This document shows positions 15,896-25,210 of a stretch of 64,000 nt of DNA, in pieces. How positions within the stretch are numbered: position 1 is the stretch's first letter; the number at the start of each line of letters is the position of its first letter. Source of the stretch: Emcibacter sp048269205 (GTDB lineage: Bacteria > Pseudomonadota > Alphaproteobacteria > Sphingomonadales > Emcibacteraceae). The DNA is taken from positions 558,001 through 622,000 of the forward strand of contig NZ_JBLXJC010000002.1 in NCBI RefSeq assembly GCF_048269205.1, read 5' to 3'. Below the pieces are notes generated by a model. That model ran no database searches. It was given only the letters and a program-made list of their open reading frames with translations, and had not been told where the DNA came from. Both the position numbers and the translations under genes were made by a program.

Positions 15896-18283
15896 ATGAA
15901 GTTCACACTTTCCTGGCTTAAGGAATATCTGGATACGGATGCGGACCTGGCCACCATCACTGAGAAACTGACCGCCATCGGGCTGGAAATCGAGGAAGTC
16001 GAAAATCCGGCTGATGTGCTGAAACCTTTTGTCATCGCTGAAATCATCGAGGCCGAACGGCATCCGGACGCGGACAAGCTGCAGGTCTGCAAGGTTAATA
16101 CCGGCAGCGAGGTACTGCAGGTGGTCTGCGGGGCCCCCAATGCGCGGGCCGGCCTGAAAGGCGCCTTTGCACCTTCCGGTGCGGTAATCCCCACCAACGG
16201 CATGAAGCTGAAGCCCACCAAAATACGTGGTGTGGAAAGCAACGGCATGATGTGTTCCGAGCGGGAGCTGGGCCTTGGCGAGGACCATGACGGCATCATC
16301 GACCTGCCCGCCGATGCGCCGCTGGGCACACCCTTTGCCGACTATGCAGGCCTTAATGATCCGATCATTGAAATCGCCATCACACCGAACCGGCAGGATG
16401 CCCTTGGTGTTTATGGCATTGCCCGGGATCTGGCGGCCGCCGGGCTTGGCACCCTGAAACAACCTTCTTTCGAAAAGGTTACACACAGCGGGGAAAGCCC
16501 GATCAAGGTGAAGCTGGAAACGGAACAGTGCCCGGCATTTGCCGGATGCTACATCAGGGGTGTGAAAAACGGCCCGAGCCCGGACTGGCTTCAGAAACGT
16601 CTGAAAGCCATCGGCCTGCGCCCCATTTCCGCACTGGTGGATATTACCAACTATATCACGTTCGATATGGGACGGCCGCTGCACGTCTATGATGCTGATC
16701 GCCTGCAAGGCGACATTGTGGTGCGCAAGTCAAAGGAAGGAGAAACCCTTTCAGCCCTCAATGACAACGACTATACCCTTGACGCGGGCAGCTGCGCCAT
16801 CACCGATGGCAGCGGTGTCATCGGCCTTGGCGGCATCATCGGCGGCACCTCCACCGGTTGTGAGGAAGAAACGGTCAATGTCTTTGTGGAGTGCGCCTGG
16901 TTCGACCCGATCGCCATCGCCATGACAGGCCGCAAGCTGGGCATTGACAGTGATGCGCGCTATCGCTTTGAACGGGGTGTCGACCCGGATAGCCTCATTC
17001 CCGGCATTGAGCAAGCCGCCCGCATGATCCTTGATCTTTGTGGCGGGGAAGCCAGCGAGATTTTTGTCGCCGGACAGGCGCCCGACATTACCAAGACTAT
17101 CCAGGTACGTCCGGAGCGCATCCGGTCGCTGGGCGGTGTTGACGTCTCCGGCAAGGATATGGCGGATATTCTCGTCCGTCTCGGTTTTGGAGTCGAGGAC
17201 AAAGGCGAAGTGTTGAATGTGACCACTCCCTCCTGGCGTTGTGACATCGACGGTGAAGCTGATTTCGTCGAGGAAGTACTGCGTATCTACGGATTTGAAC
17301 ATATTCCTTCAACCCCGTTGCCGAAATCCAGCCGGGAAATCGATACCGGCCTCTCCCGGCTGCAGAAACGGGTCCGGATGGCCAAACGTACAGCAGCGGA
17401 ACAGGGGCTCAGGGAGGCCGTCACCTGGTCCTTCCTGCCTTCCGCCCAGGTCGGCCTTTTTGCTGAACTCAAACCGGAAATAGTTCTGGAGAACCCCATC
17501 AGCAGCGATCTGGATGCCATGCGTCCCAGCCTCCTGCCGAACCTGATTACTGCCGCCGGCCGAAATATCGACCGGGGTTTTAAAAATGTCGCCCTGTTCG
17601 AATCCGGCAGCCAGTTTTCCTCTGATACGCCGGAGGGCCAAAGCCTTGTACTGGCTGGTATACGCCGGGGACAGACAGGGGCGCGCCACTGGGCCGATGC
17701 GCCGGAAAATGTATCAACTTTCCATGCCAAGGCAGATGCGGAAGCGATACTTCGTGGGGCGGGTGCAAAAATCGACAATGCCCAGATTGTCCCAGAAGCG
17801 CCATCCTGGTATCACCCGGGCAGAAGCGGTGCCATCCGCCTCGGCCCCAAGAATGTGCTGGCCTATTTCGGGGAACTGCATCCCAAGGTGCTGAAAGCAC
17901 TGGATGTGAAAGGACCGCTGGTCGCTTTCGAAATCCTGCTTGAAAACATTCCCCTGCCCAAAGGCAAGGGTGGTAACAGTCGCGGACCGCTGAAAGCCTC
18001 CGACTACCAGGCGGTTGAAAGGGATTTTGCTTTTGTCGTCGACCAGAATGTGGCCGCCGCGGAAATCATGAAGGCGGTACGCGGGGCAGATAAGAAGCTG
18101 ATAGACGATGTCAGTATCTTTGACGTGTATCAGGGGCAGGGCGTTCCGGAAGGACAGAAGTCTGTCGCCGTCAGTATGCGCCTTCAGCCGGACGACAGGA
18201 CCCTGACCGATGAGGAAATCGAGCAAATTGCCGATAAGGTTATTGATTCGGTGAGTAAGGCCACCGGGGGCAGCCTGAGATAA
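15896..18283 (+). CDS. pheT: Phenylalanyl-tRNA synthetase beta subunit
   Basis: Binds tRNA and edits misacylated Tyr-tRNA-Phe. The 795-residue length is normal. Domains in order are an N-terminal tRNA-binding (EMAP-like) domain at about 40-150 with VVCGAPNARAGLKGAFAP, the B3/B4 editing domain around 215-375 with a RYRFERGVDP segment, the B5 domain near 400-475, the pseudo-catalytic core and a C-terminal anticodon-binding (FDX-ACB) domain near 700-795 with YQAVERDFAFVVD. It is the last gene of the pheST operon. No clear terminator is visible after it. Confidence 0.97.
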   Translation: MKFTLSWLKEYLDTDADLATITEKLTAIGLEIEEVENPADVLKPFVIAEIIEAERHPDADKLQVCKVNTGSEVLQVVCGAPNARAGLKGAFAPSGAVIPTNGMKLKPTKIRGVESNGMMCSERELGLGEDHDGIIDLPADAPLGTPFADYAGLNDPIIEIAITPNRQDALGVYGIARDLAAAGLGTLKQPSFEKVTHSGESPIKVKLETEQCPAFAGCYIRGVKNGPSPDWLQKRLKAIGLRPISALVDITNYITFDMGRPLHVYDADRLQGDIVVRKSKEGETLSALNDNDYTLDAGSCAITDGSGVIGLGGIIGGTSTGCEEETVNVFVECAWFDPIAIAMTGRKLGIDSDARYRFERGVDPDSLIPGIEQAARMILDLCGGEASEIFVAGQAPDITKTIQVRPERIRSLGGVDVSGKDMADILVRLGFGVEDKGEVLNVTTPSWRCDIDGEADFVEEVLRIYGFEHIPSTPLPKSSREIDTGLSRLQKRVRMAKRTAAEQGLREAVTWSFLPSAQVGLFAELKPEIVLENPISSDLDAMRPSLLPNLITAAGRNIDRGFKNVALFESGSQFSSDTPEGQSLVLAGIRRGQTGARHWADAPENVSTFHAKADAEAILRGAGAKIDNAQIVPEAPSWYHPGRSGAIRLGPKNVLAYFGELHPKVLKALDVKGPLVAFEILLENIPLPKGKGGNSRGPLKASDYQAVERDFAFVVDQNVAAAEIMKAVRGADKKLIDDVSIFDVYQGQGVPEGQKSVAVSMRLQPDDRTLTDEEIEQIADKVIDSVSKATGGSLR

Positions 18284-18427
18284 CATTAAATATTTAGGAT
18301 ATTCTTGCATGAAAGGCTATGCCACGTAAAATTGCAGAACCCTTTGTAATCTCAAGCATTAACCATATTTAAAGGGCTTAAATTTATACTCCTTGGGTTA
18401 GTTGTAATAGTTCCCGGGGAAACAGAG

Positions 18428-19450
18428 ATGGCAGACGCTCAAAAAGCGGAAAAAATTCCTCTCAAGCTGCGCCTCAAAGCGTGGTGGGAGGGATATGATG
18501 TAAACGACATGAAAAACCGGCTGAAATCAGACGATTCAGCCGATGATGTCGGAAATGCGGATGCTACATCAACCGAAAGCAGTGACGAACCAAAGGCTGT
18601 GCCGGCACCGGAAGCCGCTGTTTCCGAGAGCAAGGAACGCCTGAGCGGCAATCTCGCCGTTCTGCCCTGGGATGAAACCAGAATGGAAATTTCCCAGCTG
18701 GTCTGGGGTGAAGGATACTGCGGACCGGGGGGACCGGACCACATCAAAACCATGTCAAAACTGCTGGCCATGACACCTGAAATGAGCGCTGCTGTGGTCG
18801 GAGCCGGTCTTGGCGGACCCTGCCGTGTTATGGCCGAGGAGTTCGGCGTCTGGATCACAGGTTACGAAGAGTCACCTGAGCTTGCCAAAAAAGGCATGAG
18901 CATTTCCACCATGGCCGGATTGGGCAAGAAAGCAGAAATTTCCAGCTATGACCCCAACTCGGAAGAGCCCTTCAACCGTCGTTTTGACAGGGCATTTTCC
19001 AAGGAGGCCTTGTACACGGTTAAGGAAAAAGGCAATCTCCTCACCAAAATGTTTGAGAAACTGAAGGATGATGCCCTTTTTCTGATTTCAGACTATACTT
19101 TGTCTGGACCGGAAGTCCTGGAAGACGATAATGTGCAGAAATGGCTGAAACAGGAAATCAACCGTCCTTATCCGGTTACGGCTGAAATGATGACAGCAAT
19201 GCTTGAAAAAGCCGGCTTCATGCTCCGGGTCAACGAGGACATTTCCGATCTCTATATTGATCTGATCGCCAAAAGCTGGTCAAATGCGGATAAAATTGCA
19301 GCTACACTTGCCACCGACAATGGGGAAAACTGTCCGGAAATCGGTGTGCTTATGAAAGAAGCCTCTTTCTGGTCCTTAAGGGCCAAGCTGCTCAAAGAGA
19401 AAAAAATCCATGTCTGGCGTTTTCTGGCCTATAAGCCGGCAGAAAGCTGA
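18428..19450 (+). CDS. Methyltransferase-like protein, tandem copy 1
   Basis: A 340-residue protein with a class I SAM-binding-like loop (VVGAGLGGPCR) preceded by a conserved WGEGYCGPGG motif that also occurs in its neighbour. FDRAFSKEALYTV resembles the post-motif region of phosphoethanolamine/cyclopropane-type methyltransferases. The N-terminus LKLRLKAWWEGYD is shared by both copies, while residues about 35-75 are a low-complexity Ala/Glu/Ser stretch found only here. The catalytic reaction is unknown. It lies 14 bases before the second copy, so the two form an operon. It starts with ATG after a GAAACAGAG region. Confidence 0.75.
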   Translation: MADAQKAEKIPLKLRLKAWWEGYDVNDMKNRLKSDDSADDVGNADATSTESSDEPKAVPAPEAAVSESKERLSGNLAVLPWDETRMEISQLVWGEGYCGPGGPDHIKTMSKLLAMTPEMSAAVVGAGLGGPCRVMAEEFGVWITGYEESPELAKKGMSISTMAGLGKKAEISSYDPNSEEPFNRRFDRAFSKEALYTVKEKGNLLTKMFEKLKDDALFLISDYTLSGPEVLEDDNVQKWLKQEINRPYPVTAEMMTAMLEKAGFMLRVNEDISDLYIDLIAKSWSNADKIAATLATDNGENCPEIGVLMKEASFWSLRAKLLKEKKIHVWRFLAYKPAES

Positions 19451-19464
19451 GAAAGTGGGGGATC

Positions 19465-20448
19465 GTGTCAAAAGTGGCAGTAGCTGAAAAAGATATAAAA
19501 GTACCGTTCCGCTGGCGCCTGAAGGCCTGGTGGGAAGGTTATGACGTTGCCGACATGGAAGCGAAGCTCCGTGCGCGCAACGGTAATGCCACGTACGAGG
19601 AACTGACCAGGGACGATTCCAAGCTGGAGGCGGAGAAAGAGCCGGAAAACGAGAAATTCAGCTGGAGCGACGCCCGCATCCAGGTTGCCCAGTTGATCTG
19701 GGGACAGGGGTACTGCGGTCCCGGTGGGCCGGAAAACGTGATCGCCATGTCCAAACTTCTTGCACTGACACCAAAACACAGCGCCATGGTGATTGGCGCC
19801 GGCCTCGGCGGCCCCGCACGTGTGCTTGCACAGGAATTTGGTGTCTGGATCAGTGGTTACGAACATACCGAACAGCTGGCCGCCAAGGGCATGCAGATGT
19901 CAAGGGATGCCGGCCTTGAGAAAAAAGCGCCCATCTACTACAAAAATTTCGATACGATCGAACCCTTTGAGCGTAATTTTGACCGCGCTTATTCCAAGGA
20001 AGCCTTCTTCACCATTGAGAAAAAAGAAGAACTCCTGATTGAAATATGCAACAACCTGAAGGAAGACAGCCTGTTCCTGATCACCGACTATGTCATTCGG
20101 GATGCAGAAGCACTGGAAAATGCGGGTGTCCAGAAATGGCTGAGGCAGGAACCGCTGGACCCCTTCCCGGTCACCTCGGATACCATGATCAAGCACCTCA
20201 AGGACGCTGGTTTCAACATCCGTGTGAATGAAGATATCACAGATCACTATATCGAACTGATCCAGGATGCCTGGGCAGAAGCCGACAAAGTTGTTAAGAC
20301 GCTTTCGGCCCGGGGGCCCGAGTCCGCCGAAAACCTTCAGATGATCATGCAGGAAGCTCAGTTCTGGTCCCAACGCACCAAGCTTCTGCGCAGTGGGCTT
20401 CTGCAGGTGCACCGTTATCTGGCGCATAAACCTTCTGTAATCAGGTAA
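19465..20448 (+). CDS. Methyltransferase-like protein, tandem copy 2
   Basis: A 327-residue paralogue of the preceding gene. It shares the N-terminal WRLKAWWEGYDVADME segment, WGQGYCGPGG, VIGAGLGGPARV, FDRAYSKEAFFTI and a C-terminal VNEDITDHYIELI block. The order and spacing of these blocks match along the whole length, so a gene duplication is evident. The start is GTG behind a GTGGGGG ribosome binding site. The two products may act as a heterodimer or on related substrates. Nothing nearby names the substrate. lepA follows 90 bases downstream. Confidence 0.75.
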   Translation: MSKVAVAEKDIKVPFRWRLKAWWEGYDVADMEAKLRARNGNATYEELTRDDSKLEAEKEPENEKFSWSDARIQVAQLIWGQGYCGPGGPENVIAMSKLLALTPKHSAMVIGAGLGGPARVLAQEFGVWISGYEHTEQLAAKGMQMSRDAGLEKKAPIYYKNFDTIEPFERNFDRAYSKEAFFTIEKKEELLIEICNNLKEDSLFLITDYVIRDAEALENAGVQKWLRQEPLDPFPVTSDTMIKHLKDAGFNIRVNEDITDHYIELIQDAWAEADKVVKTLSARGPESAENLQMIMQEAQFWSQRTKLLRSGLLQVHRYLAHKPSVIR

Positions 20449-20538
20449 GGCACTATTATCAGATAAGCTTGGCAAAAAACGCATTGCCCTGCACATCTCG
20501 CTTGTATCTCCATATCAAGGAGTGATAAAAGCGCCTTC

Positions 20539-22344
20539 ATGACAGACATAGACAAGATTAGAAACTTCTCGATCGTTGCCCATATCGACCACGGCAAGTC
20601 CACGCTTGCCGACCGGATGATCCAGTTTTGCGGCGGCCTGACTGACCGTGAGATGAAGGAACAGGTGCTGGATAGCATGGACATCGAGCGGGAGCGCGGC
20701 ATCACCATCAAGGCCCAGACTGTGCGCCTTGAATATACCGCCCGTGACGGTGAGACCTATACCCTGAACCTGATGGATACACCGGGCCACGTGGATTTTG
20801 CCTATGAGGTCAGCCGCTGTCTTTATGCCTGTGAAGGATCCCTGCTTGTGGTGGACTCCAGCCAGGGCGTAGAAGCCCAGACCCTGGCCAATGTTTATCA
20901 AGCCATTGACAATGACCATGAAATCGTCCCTGTCCTGAACAAGATTGATCTGCCGGCCGCCGAACCGGAACGGGTGCGCGAACAGATCGAGGATGTGATC
21001 GGCATTGACGCCTCGGAAGCCATTCTCGCCTCGGCTAAAACCGGCGAGGGGATCGAGGACCTTCTGGAAAGCCTGGTGCACAAACTGCCCGCCCCCACAG
21101 GCGACAGGAATGCGCCGCTGAAGGCGCTGCTGGTGGACAGCTGGTATGACTCCTACCTTGGCGTGATGGTTCTGGTCCGCATCATGGACGGGGTGATGAA
21201 GAAAGGTCAGCGCATCAAGATGATGGCTGCCGGTTCAGACCACCTGCTTGACCGTGTCGGTGTCTTTACCCCCAAGGAAAAAATGGTCGACGAACTGGGC
21301 CCCGGCGAAGTGGGCTTTTTCACCGCCTCCATTAAGGAAGTCGCCCAGACCCACGTGGGGGATACCATTACCGACGCCAAGAAACCTTGTGAAAAAGCGT
21401 TGCCCGGCTTCAAACCGGTACAAAGCGTGGTTTTCTGCGGCCTGTTCCCGGCTGATACCTCTGACTTTGAAGTACTGCGCGAAAGCATGCACAAACTGCG
21501 GCTCAACGACGCCAGCTTTGAATTCGAGACGGAAACCAGCGCCGCCCTGGGTTATGGCTTCCGTTGCGGTTTCCTCGGCATGCTGCACCTGGAAATTATC
21601 CAGGAACGCCTGATGCGGGAATTCGACCTGGATATCATCACCACCTCCCCGAGCGTGGTCTACAAGCTGCATATGACCGACGGGACCTTGAAAGAGCTTC
21701 ACAACCCGGCTGACATGCCCGACCCGGTGAAGATCAAGGAAATCGAGGAACCCTGGATCAGGGCGACCATTCTTGTACCCGATGATTATCTGGGACCGGT
21801 TCTGACCCTGTGCCAGGACAAGCGTGGCGAGCAGATCGAACTGACCTATGCCGGTAACCGGGCCATGGTGGTTTATAAACTGCCGCTTAACGAAGTGGTC
21901 TACGACTTCTATGACCGGCTCAAATCCATCAGCCGCGGCTACGCAAGCTTTGACTATCAGATGGATGAATACCGGGTCGGCGACCTGGTCAAGATGTCCA
22001 TTCTGGTCAATGCGGAACCCGTGGATGCGCTAAGTGTGATGGTACACCGCTCCCAGGCGGAATATCGCGGCCGGGCGCTCTGTGAACGCCTCAAGGACCT
22101 GATCCCGCGCCAGCTGTTCAAAATTCCGATCCAGGCCGCCATCGGCGGCAAGGTCATCGCCCGTGAGACCATCTCTGCCATGCGCAAGGATGTGACCGCC
22201 AAATGTTACGGTGGTGACATCACCCGTAAACGCAAGCTTCTGGAAAAACAGAAGAAGGGCAAGAAGAAGATGCGCATGTACGGCAAGGTGGAAATCCCGC
22301 ACGAGGCCTTCATCGCCGCCCTCAAGATGGGCGACGATAAATAG
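20539..22344 (+). CDS. lepA: Elongation factor 4 (LepA)
   Basis: Translational GTPase that acts on ribosomes under stress and in 30S biogenesis. At 601 residues it is full length. G1 is AHIDHGKST, the switch region is ERERGITIKAQ, G3 is DTPGH, and the G4 motif NKID and the SAKTG motif follow. The elongation-factor domains and the C-terminal LepA domain, with GKKKMRMYGKVEIPHEAFIA, are intact. The annotated ATG gives the usual alphaproteobacterial N-terminus, although the best purine run (AAGGAG) lies about 18 bases upstream. A terminator follows directly. Confidence 0.98.
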   Translation: MTDIDKIRNFSIVAHIDHGKSTLADRMIQFCGGLTDREMKEQVLDSMDIERERGITIKAQTVRLEYTARDGETYTLNLMDTPGHVDFAYEVSRCLYACEGSLLVVDSSQGVEAQTLANVYQAIDNDHEIVPVLNKIDLPAAEPERVREQIEDVIGIDASEAILASAKTGEGIEDLLESLVHKLPAPTGDRNAPLKALLVDSWYDSYLGVMVLVRIMDGVMKKGQRIKMMAAGSDHLLDRVGVFTPKEKMVDELGPGEVGFFTASIKEVAQTHVGDTITDAKKPCEKALPGFKPVQSVVFCGLFPADTSDFEVLRESMHKLRLNDASFEFETETSAALGYGFRCGFLGMLHLEIIQERLMREFDLDIITTSPSVVYKLHMTDGTLKELHNPADMPDPVKIKEIEEPWIRATILVPDDYLGPVLTLCQDKRGEQIELTYAGNRAMVVYKLPLNEVVYDFYDRLKSISRGYASFDYQMDEYRVGDLVKMSILVNAEPVDALSVMVHRSQAEYRGRALCERLKDLIPRQLFKIPIQAAIGGKVIARETISAMRKDVTAKCYGGDITRKRKLLEKQKKGKKKMRMYGKVEIPHEAFIAALKMGDDK

Positions 22345-22348
22345 AACA

Positions 22349-22376
22349 AAAAACCCGGGTCTGAACCCGGGTTTTT
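22349..22376. terminator. Bidirectional terminator between lepA and the peptidase gene
   Basis: AAAAACCCGGGT and ACCCGGGTTTTT form a near-perfect stem with a very short loop and A- and T-runs on both sides. It lies between converging genes. Confidence 0.9.
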
Positions 22377-22396
22377 CATACTCAGTTCTGCCGGGT

Positions 22397-23461
22397 TCAG
22401 TTTTTATAGATATGAACCGCCGGCTTGCCTTCCCCGGTGATATATCCGCGGTACATACCCGGTGTGTTAAAGGTCATGGAAATATTTCCGGCGTGGTCAA
22501 GCGCGATGATGCCGCCTTCTCCCCCCATCTTTACCAGCTTCTTCATGATGATCTCGTCAGCAGCGTCCTGCAGGCTGAGCCCCTTGTATTCCATCAGGGC
22601 ACAAATACTGCGGGCCACGGTGGCACGAATGAAAAATTCACCGTGCCCGGTGGCGGATACGCCGCAACTGTTGTTGTCTGCATAGGTCCCCGCCCCGATC
22701 ACCGGACTGTCGCCAATCCGGTTATAGCGCTTGTTAGTCATCCCGCCGGTAGAGGTCCCGGCCGCCAGATTGCCATGCACATCAAGGGCGACAGCCCCGA
22801 CGGTTCCGAATTTGTGATCCGGATCTTCCGGGTCCACCCCTTCTATGACGTCAAAATCCTCTTCCGTATGGTCAAGGGAAAGCTCTCCCTTCTTGAGGGC
22901 ATTCTGAAGCTGATCCCAGCGCCGCTGGGTCCTGAAATAATCGGGATTGACCAGGTCCATGCCCCGCTCCACGGCAAATTCCTCTGCCCCGCCGCCGGCC
23001 AGCATCACATGGCGGGAATTCTCCATCACCTCGCGGGCCAGATCAATGGGGTTTTTGATCCGGGTGACCCCGGCAACCGCGCCCGCATTAAGGTCCCGTC
23101 CATCCATGATCGAGGCATCCATCTCGTTGCGCCCCTCATGAGTGAAAACCGCCCCCTTACCGGCATTAAACAGCGGAGAATCCTCCATGATATGGATCGC
23201 GGCTGTCACCGCATCCAACGCTGCGCCGCCATCGGCAAGTACTGCCTGACCGGCCTTCAGCGCCTCTTCAAGCTTGGCCCGGTAGGCCTGCTCTTTCTCC
23301 GGCGTCATATTTTCCTTAAGAATGGTTCCGGCGCCACCATGGATCACCAGCCGGTAGCTGGCCGTCCCGGACTCGGACGCCCGGGCGGAACCGGATGAAA
23401 GTTCCGAAATGCTCATGATTAATATCCCGATCAAAAGGCAGATACGTTTGGAAAAACTCAT
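22397..23461 (-). CDS. Isoaspartyl peptidase / L-asparaginase (Ntn-hydrolase, T2 family), secreted
   Basis: Self-cleaving threonine hydrolase that removes beta-aspartyl residues or hydrolyses asparagine. The 354-residue precursor has an N-terminal hydrophobic segment (about 6-27) that suggests export to the periplasm. RLVIHGGAGTI is the family N-terminus. The nucleophile is the Thr of HKFGTVGAVALD, at the start of the beta subunit after cleavage. TSTGGMTNKRYNRIGDSP and GAGTYADN follow as substrate-binding loops. AGGAAAAG precedes the ATG. It converges with lepA. Confidence 0.92.
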   Translation of the reverse strand: MSFSKRICLLIGILIMSISELSSGSARASESGTASYRLVIHGGAGTILKENMTPEKEQAYRAKLEEALKAGQAVLADGGAALDAVTAAIHIMEDSPLFNAGKGAVFTHEGRNEMDASIMDGRDLNAGAVAGVTRIKNPIDLAREVMENSRHVMLAGGGAEEFAVERGMDLVNPDYFRTQRRWDQLQNALKKGELSLDHTEEDFDVIEGVDPEDPDHKFGTVGAVALDVHGNLAAGTSTGGMTNKRYNRIGDSPVIGAGTYADNNSCGVSATGHGEFFIRATVARSICALMEYKGLSLQDAADEIIMKKLVKMGGEGGIIALDHAGNISMTFNTPGMYRGYITGEGKPAVHIYKN

Positions 23462-23668
23462 TTTGTCTTTTCCTTATTTTTAATCTGAAAGAATAACGTC
23501 GAAGCGCTTTAATTCAAAGAAGAAACTTAGAATTGTATACAAAAGAATATAATCAAGCTCCTTTGGCGAGATCCTTTGATCGGGTATACTCTTATCGGTA
23601 TAGTGAAAAACTCAGAAAGACCATCACATTGTGAAACAGGAACTACTTTTCTAAAAACCGAGATCAGA

Positions 23669-24253
23669 ATGCCAATTTTTAGAAACGATAATATTATTGG
23701 CCTTATCTATTTCATCATAGGTCTCGCAATCCTGATTTTCCATGGCAGTTCAACTGCTCCATTAGCCTTTCTGGTCTTACTCGCTTTCGCCCTACGAAGA
23801 TTTTGGCGCGGAAAATTGCTCTATAAGGCCGGTGTTATGAAGCCCAAGCCAGTCCCCAAAGAAGAAATCAATGAACTGGAAGCGCTAAAGAAAAGAAAGA
23901 AAAAATCTGCATATGATGACAGCTGGAGGAATCGTCGTGCGCGGTTTATCCGCGAGATCAGGTCCGCAAATATCTATGACGCTGTATGTTTGATAAGGGT
24001 CTACAACAAATGGTATGCAGAAAAGATACCACTGACACCGCAGAAAATCATAAGGAACTATGACGAAGAGTCATTCTGGCAAGCCCATCAGAAATATCAG
24101 GAACTTTACAATGTGCTGGGTACAGTAGTGAACCAGAATTATCACTCCCCAGATCTGAAAGTAGAGATAGAGCAAATTCTGAAAGGTTTTCCCGAATTCA
24201 GCAGCGCAAGTGTTTCACCGCTTTTGGACTTTTTCTATTTTGTTTTTCGATAG
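23669..24253 (+). CDS. Hypothetical membrane-anchored protein (AT-rich)
   Basis: A 194-residue protein, not recognised. Residues about 8-48 hold two hydrophobic segments (IIGLIYFIIGLAILIFHG and PLAFLVLLAFALRRFW). A basic linker (ALKKRKKKSAYDD) and a helical, charged cytoplasmic-looking domain with many aromatic residues follow. The internal ATG 23669 gives a membrane start directly and is preferred to a TTG at 23576. Base composition is visibly more AT-rich than the flanking genes, and the gene stands alone between two transcription units, so it may be an acquired orphan. Confidence 0.6.
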   Translation: MPIFRNDNIIGLIYFIIGLAILIFHGSSTAPLAFLVLLAFALRRFWRGKLLYKAGVMKPKPVPKEEINELEALKKRKKKSAYDDSWRNRRARFIREIRSANIYDAVCLIRVYNKWYAEKIPLTPQKIIRNYDEESFWQAHQKYQELYNVLGTVVNQNYHSPDLKVEIEQILKGFPEFSSASVSPLLDFFYFVFR

Positions 24254-24273
24254 AAGAAACGGGACTATTCCAC

Positions 24274-24302
24274 AAAAAAACCGGCCAAAAGGCCGGCTTT
24301 TT
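24274..24302. terminator. Bidirectional terminator between the orphan gene and rpmF
   Basis: CCGGCC-AAAA-GGCCGG flanked by A(7) on the left and T(5) on the right, between converging genes. Confidence 0.9.
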
Positions 24303-24322
24303 CAAAATTCTTTTCAACTAAC

Positions 24323-24508
24323 TTAGTAGTTGTCGGAAGGCTCAAGGATCTGGCGACCGCGGTATTTGCCGGTGCTCAGGTCGATGTGATGACGACGGCG
24401 CAGTTCGCCGCTTTCCTGGTCTTCCACATATTTGTCCACGCTGAGGGAGTCGTGTGAACGACGCTGGCCGCGGCGGGACTTGGAGATCTTACTCTTTGGA
24501 ACTGCCAT
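24323..24508 (-). CDS. rpmF: 50S ribosomal protein L32
   Basis: A 61-residue basic protein of the large subunit. The N-terminus AVPKSKISKSRRGQRRSHD is the alphaproteobacterial L32 signature. The zinc cysteines found in some L32 proteins are absent, as is usual in this group, and the C-terminus runs GELRRRHHIDLSTGKYRGRQ. It stands alone with a terminator behind it. Confidence 0.97.
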   Translation of the reverse strand: MAVPKSKISKSRRGQRRSHDSLSVDKYVEDQESGELRRRHHIDLSTGKYRGRQILEPSDNY

Positions 24509-24662
24509 AGTTCTTTCCTAACATCTGCGCCCTGTGAAGGGCTTGTTATTAACCGGAATCGGCCATCAGGCCTGATCCCTAAATTCTGAATGGGGTCTTA
24601 TCGTTAAACTGCACCGGATTGTCAAGCATTACTTTGAGTATAGCGGCAGAATCCAGCCTTTC

Positions 24663-24959
24663 TTATCCAAGGTATCTGTGACGAAAGCTGAAAAGCATCA
24701 GCCCTCCGACAACAATCAGGAAAATCGCTGCCGGAACCGCCAGAACAGGCATCATGACATCCTGCCACACACCCGGAAAACGGCCGGAAGTGACCTGCTC
24801 TTCCAGCGTCATCAGCGTGCCTTCATTAAAAAGGCTCCACAATTCACCCAAAGACAGCAGCTCCATCTGGCGAATCTCAAGCATTCTCAAAATATCGGCA
24901 CCCATTACAAGAAATGCCGCCGTCAGGCATAGATATCCGATCAACCGACCTATAAACAT
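24663..24959 (-). CDS. Small inner-membrane protein, unknown
   Basis: A 98-residue protein with one hydrophobic segment at each end (about 4-24 and 70-92) and a soluble loop between. The second helix ends in basic residues (FRHRYLG), so both ends probably face the cytoplasm. The gene lies 154 bases upstream of rpmF on the same strand and may share its transcript. No family motif recognised. Confidence 0.6.
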   Translation of the reverse strand: MFIGRLIGYLCLTAAFLVMGADILRMLEIRQMELLSLGELWSLFNEGTLMTLEEQVTSGRFPGVWQDVMMPVLAVPAAIFLIVVGGLMLFSFRHRYLG

Positions 24960-25108
24960 CTCAAGGTCCTCAAGCCATTTTTCCTTTTCGAAAATATGAG
25001 GTAAATCTTATGGCCATTTAAGGGCATATGAGGAAAAAATCAAAATAATTTCAGCTGAGCCTTGCCATGCTGCGCAAGATTTTATATATCCCTCCTACCG
25101 TTCGTTGT

Positions 25109-25196
25109 AGAGAGGTGGCCGAGTGGTTTAAGGCGCACGCCTGGAACGCGTGTTGGGCGCAAGCCCTCGAGGGTTCGAATCCCTTCCTCTCTGCCA
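25109..25196 (+). tRNA. tRNA-Ser(GGA)
   Basis: An 88-base gene with encoded CCA (25194-25196). The acceptor stem is AGAGAGG/CCTCTCT, the D-arm is GGCCGAGTGGTTTAAGGC and the anticodon stem is CACGC/GCGTG with loop CTGGAAC (anticodon GGA at 25143-25145). A long variable arm (GTTGGGCGCAAGCCCTC) marks it as serine, and the T-arm has the GTTCGAAT loop. It reads serine codons UCC and UCU. Confidence 0.97.
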
Positions 25197-25210
25197 TTCC
25201 CTTTTCAGTA

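Noticed and set aside
25109..25196. tRNA-Ser as an integration site
   Set aside because: No integrase, no second copy of its 3' end and no foreign gene block next to it.
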